Part shown: one piece after another, positions 41,550 to 51,511 of the stretch | How the letters are laid out: each line of letters starts with the position of its first letter | How positions within the stretch are numbered: position 1 is the stretch's first letter | Assembly: GCF_011927785.1 (NCBI RefSeq) | Contig: NZ_JAATJK010000001.1 | Span: 4,125,001-4,189,000 of the forward strand | Direction of reading: 5' to 3' | DNA: 64,000 nucleotides | From: Micromonospora profundi | GTDB lineage: Bacteria > Actinomycetota > Actinomycetes > Mycobacteriales > Micromonosporaceae | Position numbers and translations under genes: made by a program | The notes under the pieces: generated by a model | The model's input: the letters and a program-made list of their open reading frames with translations, nothing else | Databases searched by the model: none | What the model was told of the DNA's origin: nothing

Positions 41550-42071
41550 TCAGGCCGGGACGGAGATCCCCACGCCACCCCGGGTCTGCCCGCCGTAGCG
41601 CTGCTGTTCGGCGGCCAGGTCGAGCCGGCCGATGCGCTTGCGGGCGGCAAGCGTGGCGTCGTCGAGCCGGTCGGCGGGGACCAGCCAGACCACCTCGAAC
41701 TCCAGGCCGTCCGGGTCCTGCCCGTACAGGCTCTTCGTGGTGCCGTGGTCGGACGTGCCGACAAGCGCCCCGGCGGCGGCGAGCCGCTCGGCGGTCACTG
41801 CCAACTCGTCGAGGGTGTCGACCTCCCACGCCAGGTGGTAGAGCCCGACGGTGGCCCGGCCGGCCGTCGACCGCCCGGCGGCGGCGCCGATCTCGAACAG
41901 GCCGAGGTCGTGGTCGTTCGTGGAGTCGGGGGCCTGGAGGAAGGTGGCGCCCCGGAAGCCGTCCGGGGTCATCGCCACCGGGCGGAAGCCCAGCACGTCC
42001 CGGTAGAAGGCGACGCTGCGGGCGAGGTCACTGACGTAGAGGACCGCGTGGTTGAGCCTGTGGATTCCCAT
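41550..42071 (-). CDS. VOC-family (glyoxalase/extradiol dioxygenase-like) protein
   Basis: 173 residues. Two beta-alpha-beta3 modules: HRLNHAVLYVSDLARSVAFY (metal His in the first strand), DHDLGLFEIGAAAGRSTAGR, VGLYHLAWEVDTLDELAVTA (second metal His), GTTKSLYGQDPDGLEFEVVW (Glu ligand). Catechol-2,3-dioxygenase-like branch of the VOC superfamily. It is divergent to a MarR regulator with a perfect palindrome between the two starts, so it is probably the MarR target. Confidence 0.9.
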   Translation of the reverse strand: MGIHRLNHAVLYVSDLARSVAFYRDVLGFRPVAMTPDGFRGATFLQAPDSTNDHDLGLFEIGAAAGRSTAGRATVGLYHLAWEVDTLDELAVTAERLAAAGALVGTSDHGTTKSLYGQDPDGLEFEVVWLVPADRLDDATLAARKRIGRLDLAAEQQRYGGQTRGGVGISVPA

Positions 42072-42091
42072 GACCCGAGGTTAGCGCCATT

Positions 42092-42109
42092 TAGTTGAGG
42101 GCTCAACTA
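42092..42109. promoter_or_regulatory. Palindromic MarR operator
   Basis: TAGTTGAG-gg-CTCAACTA is a perfect 18-base palindrome in the 46-base gap between the divergent VOC and MarR starts. Size and symmetry fit a MarR dimer site, and it would overlap both promoters, giving autoregulation plus control of the VOC gene. Confidence 0.8.
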
Positions 42110-42117
42110 TTCCGGGT

Positions 42118-42582
42118 ATGATGGTGGTCATGACCCGCTGGTTGGACCCTGACGAGCAGCGCACATGGCGGGCGTTCCTCACCGCCTCCCGGGCGCTGAT
42201 GGACACGCTCGACCGCGAGCTGCAACACGACGCGGGGATGCCGCACGCGTACTACGAGATCCTGGTCCGGCTCTCCGAGGCGTCCGGGCACCAGTTGCGG
42301 ATGAGCGAGCTGGCCGAGCTGACCGGGTCGTCGCGCAGCCGGCTCTCGCACGCGGTGGCCCGGCTGGAGGCGGCCGGCTGGGTGCGCCGCGAGGAGTGCC
42401 CCACCGACCGGCGCGGGCAGATCGCCCTGCTCACCGACGCCGGTTTCGCCACCCTCAGCGCCGCCGCACCCGGCCACGTCGAGGGGGTACGCCGCCACCT
42501 GTTCGACGCGCTGAGCCCGGCCCAGGTCGACCAGCTTCGCCGGATCAGCGAGACACTGGCCGAGCACCTGACAAGATCCTGA
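42118..42582 (+). CDS. MarR-family transcriptional regulator
   Basis: 154 residues. ATG 42118 is nine bases after the palindrome; ATG 42130 is the alternative. N-terminal LDPDEQRTWRAFLTASRALM, winged helix MSELAELTGSSRSRLSHAVA, then RLEAAGWVRREECPTDRRGQ and LSAAAPGHVEGVRRHLFDAL. Such MarR proteins repress a divergent oxidative or phenolic stress gene; here the VOC gene. No redox-type Cys pair near the N-terminus, as OhrR would have, so a small-molecule ligand is more likely. Confidence 0.92.
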   Translation: MMVVMTRWLDPDEQRTWRAFLTASRALMDTLDRELQHDAGMPHAYYEILVRLSEASGHQLRMSELAELTGSSRSRLSHAVARLEAAGWVRREECPTDRRGQIALLTDAGFATLSAAAPGHVEGVRRHLFDALSPAQVDQLRRISETLAEHLTRS

Positions 42583-42639
42583 CCGATCGACACCGGCGCG
42601 GGACTTGTACTTAACGTCGTCGAATGAGCACGATGGGGC

Positions 42640-44514
42640 GTGCCCTCCGGCTTCGGCGAACTGACTGATCAGGCGCAGCACCTCGTGTCCGCTGGCGACC
42701 TCGCCGGTGCGCAGCGGCTGCTCGCCGACGCGCTCACCGACGCCGACCCCCGCCCCGCCAACGCCACCCCCGAGTTGGCCGAGGCGGCAAGCCTCCAGGC
42801 GCGGGTGCTCGTCGCCCTCGGCGAGCCGCACTCCGCGCGGGGGTGGGCCGCCTTCACGTACGCCGCCAGCACCCGGCTGCACGGCCGCTCCGACCCGCGT
42901 ACGGTGGCCGCCGCGGCCACCCTGGCGGCGGTGCTGCACCGGGTCGGCAGCCACTCCCGCGCCGCTCGGCTCTACCAGGAAGTCATCATCGAGCTGACCG
43001 CCCAGGACGGGCCGGAGTCCCTGCGGGTGCTCGCCGCGCACGCCGACCTGGCCACCGTCGAGTACGCCCGGGGCCAGTGCACGGTGGCCCGCGACCGACT
43101 CCAGGACGCCTGGGAGCTGCACCGCGAGGTGTACGGCGACGGGCACCCCAGCGGCATCAAGATGCTGGCCCGGCTCGGCGCCATGCAGCGCGACTGCGGC
43201 CAGTTCACCGAGGCGCACGACAACCTGGCGTTGGCCAGGGAGTTGTCCCGGCAGCACCTGCCCGCCGACGATCCGCTTGCCCAGCAGGTCGCGGCCCTGG
43301 CCCGGGCGGCGGCCAACCCCGACCACGTCTGCGCCGACGACGCACCTGCCGGCCGGGATGCCCCGCTGGTGCCGGCCGCCCGTAACCCACCGCACGACCA
43401 CCCGGTCGAGTCCGGCTACCACCCGTCGACGTCCCCGCCGCAATCCGCCAAGCCGGCGCCGGACGGCCCTGCCGAAGCCGATAACGACCCGGCCGACGTG
43501 ACGTTCGCCGACAGTCAAGGCTTCAGGAGCGACGAGGGCTCCACGGACGACGAGGGCTTCACGGACGGCCACGGGTTCACGCGAGGCCAAGGGTTCACGG
43601 AAGGCGGCAGTTTCGCCCCTGCTCACGGGGTTGCAGCCGGCGCCAGTGCGGTGCCGAACCCCCGGGTCCCCGCCGACGAACGCGGCGGATCGGCTGGCCT
43701 CCGCTGGCCACCAGAGCAGGCAGACGAGCCCACGCCCCACTCGACGGACACGCCGGTCCCGCCCTCCGTGGTCGGCTTCACCGGCAGCAGCACCGAGGAG
43801 GCCTCCGGCGTCTACCGGCTGCACCAGCCGGGCCGGCCGGCCGACGCGAACCCACCGTCCGCGCCGTCCAGGGCGGGTGAACCGCCGTCCGAGTCGTACC
43901 AGCCGTTCCAGCCATCGGAGCCGTACACACCGGGCGACCCGTACACGCCGCCGGAGCCCTACACGCCGTCACGTCTATTGCCGGTGCCCGTGCATCGGGC
44001 ACCGCCGCCGCCGCCGCGCAACCGGCTCGTTCCGGTGCTGGTGGCGGGCGTGGTCGTGGTGCTGCTGGGCACGACGGCGGTGATCGCCGGCGTGGCCCGG
44101 GTCGGCGACGGGGACGACAAGCCGCCAGCACCGGCCACCGGCGCGCCCAGCGCGGGCCCGACGAGCCCTGGGGCACCGGACACCAGCGGCGCGGCGCCGG
44201 GCGGCGGCGCGCCCGCCAGCACCCCACCGCCAGCGGCCGCGCCCGGGACCCCACCGGGCTCGGTGACTCTGCGCGACAACCGAGACAACATCACCTTGCG
44301 CTGGACGTACCCGGCCGGCGGCGAAGGGCCAGTGATCATCTCTGCCGGGCGGGCGGGGCAGGACAAGACGGCCATCGCCACGCTGCCGGCCGGTGCCGAC
44401 ACCTACATCGTCTACGCGTTGAATCGCGCCAACGACTACTGCTTCACCGTGGCGGTCGTCTGGTCCACCGACTCCGTCGCGCCCGCCGACCAGGTCTGCA
44501 CCAACCGCCGCTGA
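42640..44514 (+). CDS. TPR protein with Pro-rich linker, one membrane segment and extracellular domain
   Basis: 624 residues from a GTG. About 1-215 form TPR repeats (SGDLAGAQRLLADALTDADP; HSRAARLYQEVIIELTAQDG). About 225-455 is a Pro/Ser/Gly-rich disordered linker with FTDGHGFTRGQGFTEG-type short repeats and a run of SEPYTPGDPYTPPEPYTP. A single membrane helix lies near residues 463-484, followed by a Pro/Ala linker and a C-terminal Fn3-like domain (ITLRWTYPAGGEGPVIISAG; CFTVAVVWSTDSVAPADQVC). It looks like a membrane sensor or scaffold linking cytoplasmic TPRs to the outside. No partner is obvious. Confidence 0.82.
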   Translation: MPSGFGELTDQAQHLVSAGDLAGAQRLLADALTDADPRPANATPELAEAASLQARVLVALGEPHSARGWAAFTYAASTRLHGRSDPRTVAAAATLAAVLHRVGSHSRAARLYQEVIIELTAQDGPESLRVLAAHADLATVEYARGQCTVARDRLQDAWELHREVYGDGHPSGIKMLARLGAMQRDCGQFTEAHDNLALARELSRQHLPADDPLAQQVAALARAAANPDHVCADDAPAGRDAPLVPAARNPPHDHPVESGYHPSTSPPQSAKPAPDGPAEADNDPADVTFADSQGFRSDEGSTDDEGFTDGHGFTRGQGFTEGGSFAPAHGVAAGASAVPNPRVPADERGGSAGLRWPPEQADEPTPHSTDTPVPPSVVGFTGSSTEEASGVYRLHQPGRPADANPPSAPSRAGEPPSESYQPFQPSEPYTPGDPYTPPEPYTPSRLLPVPVHRAPPPPPRNRLVPVLVAGVVVVLLGTTAVIAGVARVGDGDDKPPAPATGAPSAGPTSPGAPDTSGAAPGGGAPASTPPPAAAPGTPPGSVTLRDNRDNITLRWTYPAGGEGPVIISAGRAGQDKTAIATLPAGADTYIVYALNRANDYCFTVAVVWSTDSVAPADQVCTNRR

Positions 44515-44614
44515 CTAGCCCTCGCCACCGACGAGTCACCACCCACGGCGGTGACAATCCGTGGCTGTTGCGTCGGTTGAAGCAGAGCAAAGAGCGCGAA
44601 CACCTTTGTGGCGC

Positions 44615-46197
44615 CTATCGCCGTTCGTTACGTTCCGTGATAGTTCGTCCCGGGTCGTCCTCGGTGCCGTCTGTCGGCGGCACCGGTAGTAGCAGACGCA
44701 CCTGCAGCCCCGGTCGGACACCAGCACCAGCACCAGCGAGAGCCTTGCCGTGGGCGCTGGCACGCCGATCGGCAGCGACGTTCGCGCCGACGATGCTGTC
44801 GGCGGCGGTGCTGTCGGTGGTGGCGGCGTTGTCGGTTGCTGTGGCTGTGGCTGTGGTCAGGGTGATGGTGCCGCCGGCGCGGCGGACCAGTTCCCGCACG
44901 ATGGCCAGGCCCAGGCCGGCGCCGCCGTCGTCGCGGCCCCTCCCGTCGTCCAGCCTGGTGAACCGGTCGAAGACCCGATCCCGGTCCGCCGCCGGGATCC
45001 CCGGGCCGTCGTCGGTCACCGTCACCAGGTGGTACGCCCCATCGTGGCTCGGCTCGGCAGCGAGCACGACGCTTTCGTGCGCGTGCCGGACCGCGTTGTC
45101 GACAAGGTTGGCCAGGACGCGGCGCAGCTCGTCGGCGTTCCCGACCGTCCACAGCGGGCCGGGATAAGGCACGACCCGCACCGGCGGCGACGGATAGCGG
45201 GCGGCCACCTCGCTCAGCAGCGCGCCCAGTTCCACAGGGCCGGTCAGCCGGGCCACCGGCGTCTCGTCCAGGCGGGCCAGCAGCAGCAGGTCGTCGACCA
45301 GCCGGCTCAGCCGCTCGGTGTCGGCGAGCAGGTTGGCCGTCACCGCCGTCCAGTCCGTACGGTCGGCGAGTCGCTGCGCCACCTCCAGCTCCGTACGGAT
45401 GTTGGTGAGCGGGCTGCGCAGCTCGTGCGCCGCGTCGGAGACGAACGCCCGCTGCCGGTCCCGGGCAGTCTCCAGGCGGTCCAGCATGCCGTTGAGGGTG
45501 ACCGCCAGTCGGTGGATCTCGTCGGCTGACGCGGGCACCGGCAGACGTCCGGCACCGGCCCGCCCGGTGATCTCCTCGGCGCCTCGACGGAGCGCCTCCA
45601 CGGGCCGCAGGGTCGCGCCGACCACCCGCCACGCCACGGCGGCCAGCGCGGCCACCAGCAGCGGAAACGCCACCAGCAGGATGGTCCGCACCACGTGCGT
45701 GCTGTGCCGCACGTCGGCCATCGACCGGGCCACCAGCACGGTGAGCGGGTCGGCCGCGGTTCCTGCGGGTACGGCCACCACCCGCACCGGGCCGACGAGA
45801 CCGACCCGCTCGGCGGGCGCCTCCAGCCGCTGTCTGCGGCCGGTGTCCAGTCGTTCCGGGCGGACCATCGGAACGAGCCGGTCCGCGTCAATCGAGGCGG
45901 CCCGGATGCGTCCCTGAGCGTCGATCACCTGGACGCGGACCTGACCACCGGCCACCGGCAGCGGGTCGGGCAGCGCGTCCTCGGCGGCGAGCAGGGCGAC
46001 CGCGTCGGCGGTCCGGAACGCCTCGGTGTCCACGGTCCGCTGGAGCACGTACCCGAGCGTGCCGAGCAGCACGACCCCGCCGAGGGCCAGCGCGACGGTG
46101 AGGCCGAACACCCCGAGCGCCAGAAGCCGTCCCCGCAGGCCCAACGCCGGCAGCCGTCCGCCCCGGAGCCGACCGGCGCCCGGCGGGTCGGCGCGGG

Positions 46198-46201
<4 letters not shown>
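44615..46201 (-). CDS. Sensor histidine kinase
   Basis: 528 residues; GTG overlaps the response-regulator stop. First membrane helix near residue 25-45, an extracytoplasmic sensor of about 120 residues, a second helix near 165, HAMP region (VVGATLRPVEALRRGAEEIT), HisKA with phospho-His in VSDAAHELRSPLTNIRTELE, and an HATPase_c domain with N box VLANLVDNAVRHA and TVTDDGPGIPAADRDRVFDR plus GGAGLGLAIVRELV. An Ala/Thr-rich tail follows. The signal is not known. Some similar pairs respond to cell envelope stress. Confidence 0.93.
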
Positions 46202-46854
<653 letters not shown>

Positions 46855-46943
46855 CGCTCAAGGGTGCCACCTGGGTCAATGCGGGCGTCCTCAGCGCGTT
46901 CACAGGGGCCAGCGGGCAGGATGGTACGCAGGAGGTGCCCACC

Positions 46944-48074
46944 ATGTCCGTCCTGAGAAGCCGTCCCGTCCTGCGTTGGCTGGTCCCGGCGACCGCCGCT
47001 GTCGCCGTCATCGGCGGTGGCGCGGCCATCGGCACGTTCGCCGCCGAGGCCGAGCCGAGCCTGCCACCGCGTACCGCCGCTCAACTCCTTGTCGACCTGC
47101 AGGAGTCCCGCCTCGAAGGGTTGTCCGGCACTGTCGTGCAGCGCGCCGACCTCGGTCTGCCGCCGCTGGCCGGGCTGATCCCCGGCAACGACCTGACCAC
47201 CCTGCTGACCGGCACGCACACCCTGCGGGTCTGGTATTCCGGGCCGGAGCGGCAGCGGATCGCCCTGCTGGACACCCTCGGCGAACGGGACGTCATCCGC
47301 AACGGGCGGGACCTGTGGACCTGGGAGAGCCGCGGCAACACCGCGCGCCACCGTACTCTCGGCGAGGCCGCGACCGCCGGAAAGCCGGCGCTCGACGCCC
47401 GGCCGAGCATGCCGGCCACGCCGCAGCAGGCCGCGGACCTGGCGCTTGGCGCGATCGACCCGAGCACCGAGGTGAGCGTGGGCCGCTCGGCCACCGTCGC
47501 CGGGCGGGACGCCTACGAGTTGGTGCTCCAGCCGCGCGACCGCGACTCGCTCGTGCACCAGTTGCGGATCGCCATCGACGCCAAGCAGCACGTGCCCCTG
47601 CGCTTCGAGGTGCTCGCCAAGGGCAGCGACCAGCCGGCGTTCGAGGTGGCCTTCACACAGGTCGACTACCGGCAACCCGACGTCGACCAGTTCACCTTCA
47701 ACCCACCGCCCGGGGTGACAGTCACGGAGGAGAACGGCAAGCTGCCTGCCGCCGGTCGGCCCGAACACGCACAGCCGGCCGGTGACCCGCAGGTACGCGC
47801 CGAGGGCTCCGGCTGGGCCACAGTGCTTGTCACCCGGCTGGACGGGGCGGCTGGCGCCAAGCCCGGATCGCCGGCGTCGAAGCCCGCCGTACCGCCGGCC
47901 GCCGACGCGCCGGACATGTCGAAGTTGCTCGGCGGCCTGACTGCGGTCAGCGGCGACTGGGGCAGCGGTCGGCTGTTGACGAGCAAGTTGTTCAGTGTGC
48001 TGCTCACCGACGACGGGCGGGTGCTCGCCGGAGCGGTCACGCCGGAGCGGCTGTACCAGGTCGCCCGCGGCTGA
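46944..48074 (+). CDS. Secreted LolA/RseB-like protein
   Basis: 376 residues. ATG with AGGAGG eight bases upstream (the GTG at 46935 lies inside that spacing). N-terminal signal or anchor (residues 8-35), then a LolA/RseB-type half-barrel domain: DLQESRLEGLSGTVVQRADL, HTLRVWYSGPERQRIALLDT, DLWTWESRGNTARHRT, AYELVLQPRDRDSLVHQLRI, and a later C-terminal module WATVLVTRLDGAAGAKP and GDWGSGRLLTSKLFSVLLTD. Such domains bind lipids or regulate envelope stress. Divergent from, and possibly controlled by, the two-component system. Confidence 0.82.
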   Translation: MSVLRSRPVLRWLVPATAAVAVIGGGAAIGTFAAEAEPSLPPRTAAQLLVDLQESRLEGLSGTVVQRADLGLPPLAGLIPGNDLTTLLTGTHTLRVWYSGPERQRIALLDTLGERDVIRNGRDLWTWESRGNTARHRTLGEAATAGKPALDARPSMPATPQQAADLALGAIDPSTEVSVGRSATVAGRDAYELVLQPRDRDSLVHQLRIAIDAKQHVPLRFEVLAKGSDQPAFEVAFTQVDYRQPDVDQFTFNPPPGVTVTEENGKLPAAGRPEHAQPAGDPQVRAEGSGWATVLVTRLDGAAGAKPGSPASKPAVPPAADAPDMSKLLGGLTAVSGDWGSGRLLTSKLFSVLLTDDGRVLAGAVTPERLYQVARG

Positions 48075-48207
48075 CGTCAGCGGTGTGCTCGCGCCGGGTC
48101 GACCTCACGGTCGGCCCGGCGCCTCGTTGTGCGGGTGATACCGGCCCGTCGGGCTTGGTGGGTGCCTACCGAACGCGCTATCTTCAACAATTCGGAAGGC
48201 ACTAAAA

Positions 48208-48232
48208 AAGAACGACTCAGAAAGCCGTTCTT
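48208..48232 (+). promoter_or_regulatory. Inverted repeat in the HelD-like gene's 5' region
   Basis: AAGAACG (48208-48214) and CGTTCTT (48226-48232) form a 7-bp perfect inverted repeat with an 11-base spacer in an unusually AT-rich stretch (48175-48250), 31 bases before the TTG start. It could be an operator, or a hairpin controlling the start. It does not match the known rifamycin-associated element consensus as I recall it. Confidence 0.4.
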
Positions 48233-48262
48233 GCACGACATTCTAATCTTTGGGGAGACGGC

Positions 48263-50557
48263 TTGTCAAGGCACTCCGGTGGTACCGGTGAATTGTCGCT
48301 CGACGACGAGATCGGCCGCGAGCAGGAGTACGTCTCGATGCTCTACGACCGGCTGGACGGGCTGCGTGAGCAGGCCGCCCACCGGCTCACCGACGCGCTG
48401 CGCAGCACCGGCGGCACCCTCCAGGACCGTTCCCAGCGCGACAGCTCGGTAGCTATGTACGCCGACCAGGTCGAGCAGTTCTCGGCAGTGGAGAATGGTC
48501 TCTGTTTCGGCCGGCTCGACGGCGACGACGATTCCCGCCGCTACATCGGCCGGATTGGGATCTTCGACACCAGCGGTGACTACGACCCGCTGCTGATGGA
48601 CTGGCGTGCCCCCGCCGCCCGCGCGTTCTACCTCGCCACCGCCGCCAACCCGCAGGGCGTCCGCAGGCGTCGGCACCTACGCACGCGGCAGCGCAAGGTG
48701 ACCGGGCTCAACGACGAGGTGCTCGACATCGACAGCGCCTCCCCCGGCGCGCACGAGGAGTTGACGGGCGAGGCGTCGCTGCTCGCCGCGTTGAACGCCG
48801 GCCGTACCGGCCGGATGCGCGACATCGTGGAGACCATCCAGGCCGAGCAGGACACCATCATCCGCGCCGACCTGCCCGGGGTGATGGTGGTCCAGGGCGG
48901 CCCGGGCACCGGCAAGACGGCTGTCGCGCTGCACCGGGCGGCGTACCTGCTCTACACACACCGCCGGGAGCTGTCCAGCCGGGGCGTGCTGCTTGTCGGC
49001 CCGAACGCGACCTTCCTGCGCTACATCTCCCAGGTGCTGCCGACGCTTGCCGAGACGGGCGTGCTGCTGCGTACCCAGGGTGATCTTTTCCCCGGGGTGA
49101 GCGCGCAACGGACGGAGCCGGCCGAGACGGCGGCGCTCAAGGGCCGGGCCGTGCTGGCCGAGGTGCTGGCGCTCGCGGTACGGGACCGGCAGTGGGTGCC
49201 GGAAGAGCCGCTGGAGATCGAGGTGGAGCGGGAGGCGCTGACCCTCGACCCGGAGACCGTCCGGGCCGCCCGGGACCGGGTCCGCCGCGCCGACCGCCCG
49301 CACAACCTGGCGCGGGCGCTCTTCGACGTGGAGATCGTGCACGCCCTCGCCGACCAGGTGGCCGAACGGATCGGCGCCGACCCGCTGGGCGGGGACAACT
49401 TGCTCGACGAGGCCGACCGTGCCGAGATCCGCAGGGAGTTGCGCGACGAGCCCGAGATCCGCGCCACCCTGGACCAGCTCTGGCCGGTGCTCACCCCACA
49501 GCGCCTGCTCGCCGACCTGTACGCCGACCCCTCCCGGATCGCCGCCGCCGCGCCGATGCTCACCGACGACGAGCGGGCGCTGCTGCACCGCGAGCCGGGT
49601 GGCTGGACGCCGGCGGACGTGCCGCTGCTGGACGAGGCCGCCGAACTGCTCGGCGAGGACGAGCGGGCCGCCGCCGCCCGCCGGGATCGCATCCGCCGGA
49701 TGGAACGGGAGTACGCCGAGGGTGTGCTGGAGATCGCCCGGGGCTCCCGCTCGATCGACGTCGAGGACGAGGCCGAGGGCGGCGAGATCCTCGGTGTGAC
49801 CGACCTGATCGACGCCGACCGGCTGTTGGAACGGCAGGAGGAGGCCGACCGGCTGACCACCGCGCAGCGCGCCGCGGCCGACCGGAAGTGGGCGTTCGGG
49901 CACGTGATCGTGGACGAGGCGCAGGAGCTGTCCCCCATGGCGTGGCGTCTGCTGATGCGCCGCTGCCCGAGCCGGTCAATGACGATCGTCGGGGACGTGG
50001 CGCAGACGGGGGCACTGAGCGGCACACCGTCGTGGGCCGAGGCCCTCGCCCCGTACGTGGCGCAGCGGTGGCGGCTCACCGAGCTGACAGTGAGCTACCG
50101 GACGCCCGCCGAGATCATGGCGGTCGCCGCGGAGGTCCTCGCCGAGATCGACCCCGAGTTGCGGCCGCCGCGCTCGGTGCGGGAGAGCGGCGTACCGCCG
50201 TGGGACCGGGCTGTGCCCGACGAGCAGTTGCCGGCGGAGCTGGTGCGGGTAGCCACCCGCGAGGCCCTCGACCTGGCCGAGGGCCGACTCGGCGTGATCG
50301 TGCCGGCCAGCCGGGTCGCCACGCTCGGCGCCGCGCTGACCGCAGCGCTGCCCGAGGCCGCAGTCGGCGAGCACCCCGAGCTGGAGAGCCGGGTGGTCGT
50401 ACTGACCGTCGCGCAGGCCAAGGGCCTCGAATTCGACTCGGTGCTTGTGGTCGACCCGGACCTGATGGTCGCCGAGTCACCACGCGGCCGCAGCGACCTC
50501 TACGTGGCGCTAACCCGAGCCACCCAACGCCTGGGCATTCTCCGCACCACTCCGTAA
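48263..50557 (+). CDS. HelD-like RNA polymerase recycling ATPase (UvrD-type)
   Basis: 764 residues, TTG start after GGGGAGA. N-terminal helical arm (LSLDDEIGREQEYVSMLYDR) reaching into RNA polymerase, 1A domain with Walker A GGPGTGKTAVALHRA near residue 212, long insert, and 2A motifs: VDEAQELSPMAWRLLMRR, IVGDVAQTGALSGTPSWAEA, VVVLTVAQAKGLEFDSVLVV, SDLYVALTRATQRLGIL. HelD proteins evict stalled RNA polymerase from nucleic acid; in Streptomyces and mycobacteria a branch (HelR) also displaces rifamycins. This gene's length and arm fit actinobacterial HelD; whether it protects against rifamycins cannot be told. Confidence 0.92.
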   Translation: MSRHSGGTGELSLDDEIGREQEYVSMLYDRLDGLREQAAHRLTDALRSTGGTLQDRSQRDSSVAMYADQVEQFSAVENGLCFGRLDGDDDSRRYIGRIGIFDTSGDYDPLLMDWRAPAARAFYLATAANPQGVRRRRHLRTRQRKVTGLNDEVLDIDSASPGAHEELTGEASLLAALNAGRTGRMRDIVETIQAEQDTIIRADLPGVMVVQGGPGTGKTAVALHRAAYLLYTHRRELSSRGVLLVGPNATFLRYISQVLPTLAETGVLLRTQGDLFPGVSAQRTEPAETAALKGRAVLAEVLALAVRDRQWVPEEPLEIEVEREALTLDPETVRAARDRVRRADRPHNLARALFDVEIVHALADQVAERIGADPLGGDNLLDEADRAEIRRELRDEPEIRATLDQLWPVLTPQRLLADLYADPSRIAAAAPMLTDDERALLHREPGGWTPADVPLLDEAAELLGEDERAAAARRDRIRRMEREYAEGVLEIARGSRSIDVEDEAEGGEILGVTDLIDADRLLERQEEADRLTTAQRAAADRKWAFGHVIVDEAQELSPMAWRLLMRRCPSRSMTIVGDVAQTGALSGTPSWAEALAPYVAQRWRLTELTVSYRTPAEIMAVAAEVLAEIDPELRPPRSVRESGVPPWDRAVPDEQLPAELVRVATREALDLAEGRLGVIVPASRVATLGAALTAALPEAAVGEHPELESRVVVLTVAQAKGLEFDSVLVVDPDLMVAESPRGRSDLYVALTRATQRLGILRTTP

Positions 50558-50580
50558 CCCTCCCGCCCCCGCCCTCCCCG

Positions 50581-50641
50581 GTCGATCATGAGGTTGACGT
50601 GGACTGTGATCTTCCACAGCCACGCCAACCTCATGATCAAC
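50581..50641. repeat. Family B long inverted repeat
   Basis: GTCGATCATGAGGTTGACGTGG pairs with its near-complement in 50620-50641, and an inner CTGTG/CACAG pair extends it, giving a stem of about 28 pairs with two mismatches and a six-base loop. It lies in the gap between convergent genes (HelD stop, next minus gene end) and may terminate both. The outer arm recurs in modified form at 53066-53140. Confidence 0.7.
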
Positions 50642-50662
50642 GCCTAAGGGGTGGGTGGGTGG

Positions 50663-51055
50663 CTAGTCGTTTGTGGGCTTGGCTGGGCCGGTCGCTGATG
50701 TGGACTGGTCGCTTGTGTTACCGCCCATCGGGGTGCTCAGGCCGCCGGTGGTGGCATCACCCGTCGTGGTCGGCGCAACCTTGCCCGGGTGGCGCTCCGG
50801 TTGGCGCGCCACTCGGCGCACGCTCGCCGGTCCTGCCGTTCCGCCGGTAGTGGTGATCGCGCCCTGACCCCGGGTGGGGCCACCGTCGCGCAGCACCGTC
50901 GGGTCGATCGGCTGGTGCGCCGGGTCGTACGGGTCGACCTCCTGGATCACCCGCTCCACGTCGGTACGGGGCAACGTCACCTCGTCGATGGCGCCCTTGC
51001 CGTACACGCCGCCGGCGATCCGGTCCTCGGCCTGGCGGGCGGCTTCCTGTCGCAT
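50663..51055 (-). CDS. Hydrophilic hypothetical protein
   Basis: 130 residues from an ATG spaced correctly from GAGGAC; an upstream GTG would add five residues. N-terminal third is acidic helical (MRQEAARQAEDRIAGGVYGK, DEVTLPRTDVERVIQEVDPY); the rest is Thr/Gly/Pro-rich and disordered. Actinobacterial hypothetical protein pattern without named family. It shares its promoter region with the decayed GDPD fragment. Confidence 0.72.
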   Translation of the reverse strand: MRQEAARQAEDRIAGGVYGKGAIDEVTLPRTDVERVIQEVDPYDPAHQPIDPTVLRDGGPTRGQGAITTTGGTAGPASVRRVARQPERHPGKVAPTTTGDATTGGLSTPMGGNTSDQSTSATGPAKPTND

Positions 51056-51090
51056 GTCGTCCTCACGCACGTCATCACCTCACAGAAGCT

Positions 51091-51336
51091 GTGGAACCGA
51101 CTGCGTGCCCGGCCACCGGCCCGGCAAACCCGCGCCGGTGGCCCGGAGGTCGTCCACCCCGGTTCACCGGACCGGACGTGCGCACCCTCCAGGCGCGGTA
51201 CGACCTGAAGGTGATCCCGTACACCGTCGACGACGCGACGGTCATGCAGCGGGTCATCGACCTGGGAGTGGACGGCATCGTCACCGACGACCCGGATCTG
51301 TTGGTGAGCGTCGCGATCCGCAACGGCCTGCGCTGA
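51091..51336 (+). pseudogene. Glycerophosphodiester phosphodiesterase C-terminal fragment
   Basis: The frame from about 51165 to TGA 51336 reads VRTLQARYDLKVIPYTVDDA and VMQRVIDLGVDGIVTDDPDL, the last strand-helix units of a GDPD TIM barrel. All catalytic His/Glu residues lie in the missing upstream part, so the protein cannot be active. The frame upstream of 51165 is Pro/Arg-rich non-homologous sequence. It is a remnant of a deleted gene. Confidence 0.75.
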
Positions 51337-51511
51337 GGCCCCGACCCGACCGCCGGCTGGGATATTTCCGGCCGGCGGTCGGGTTACCTGCTCACTGGCC
51401 TCGGGTAGTCGGGGGGTGTCCCCGCCGTGAACGCGAACCGTGCCGTGGCCGACACGCGGTAGCGGGGCGAGGGAACGCAGGTACGACTCATCGCATCCTG
51501 AGGAGGACCAG

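Noticed and set aside
48080..48262. Rifamycin-associated element before the HelD gene
   Set aside because: The upstream region contains a different short inverted repeat and not the known long palindromic element as I remember it.
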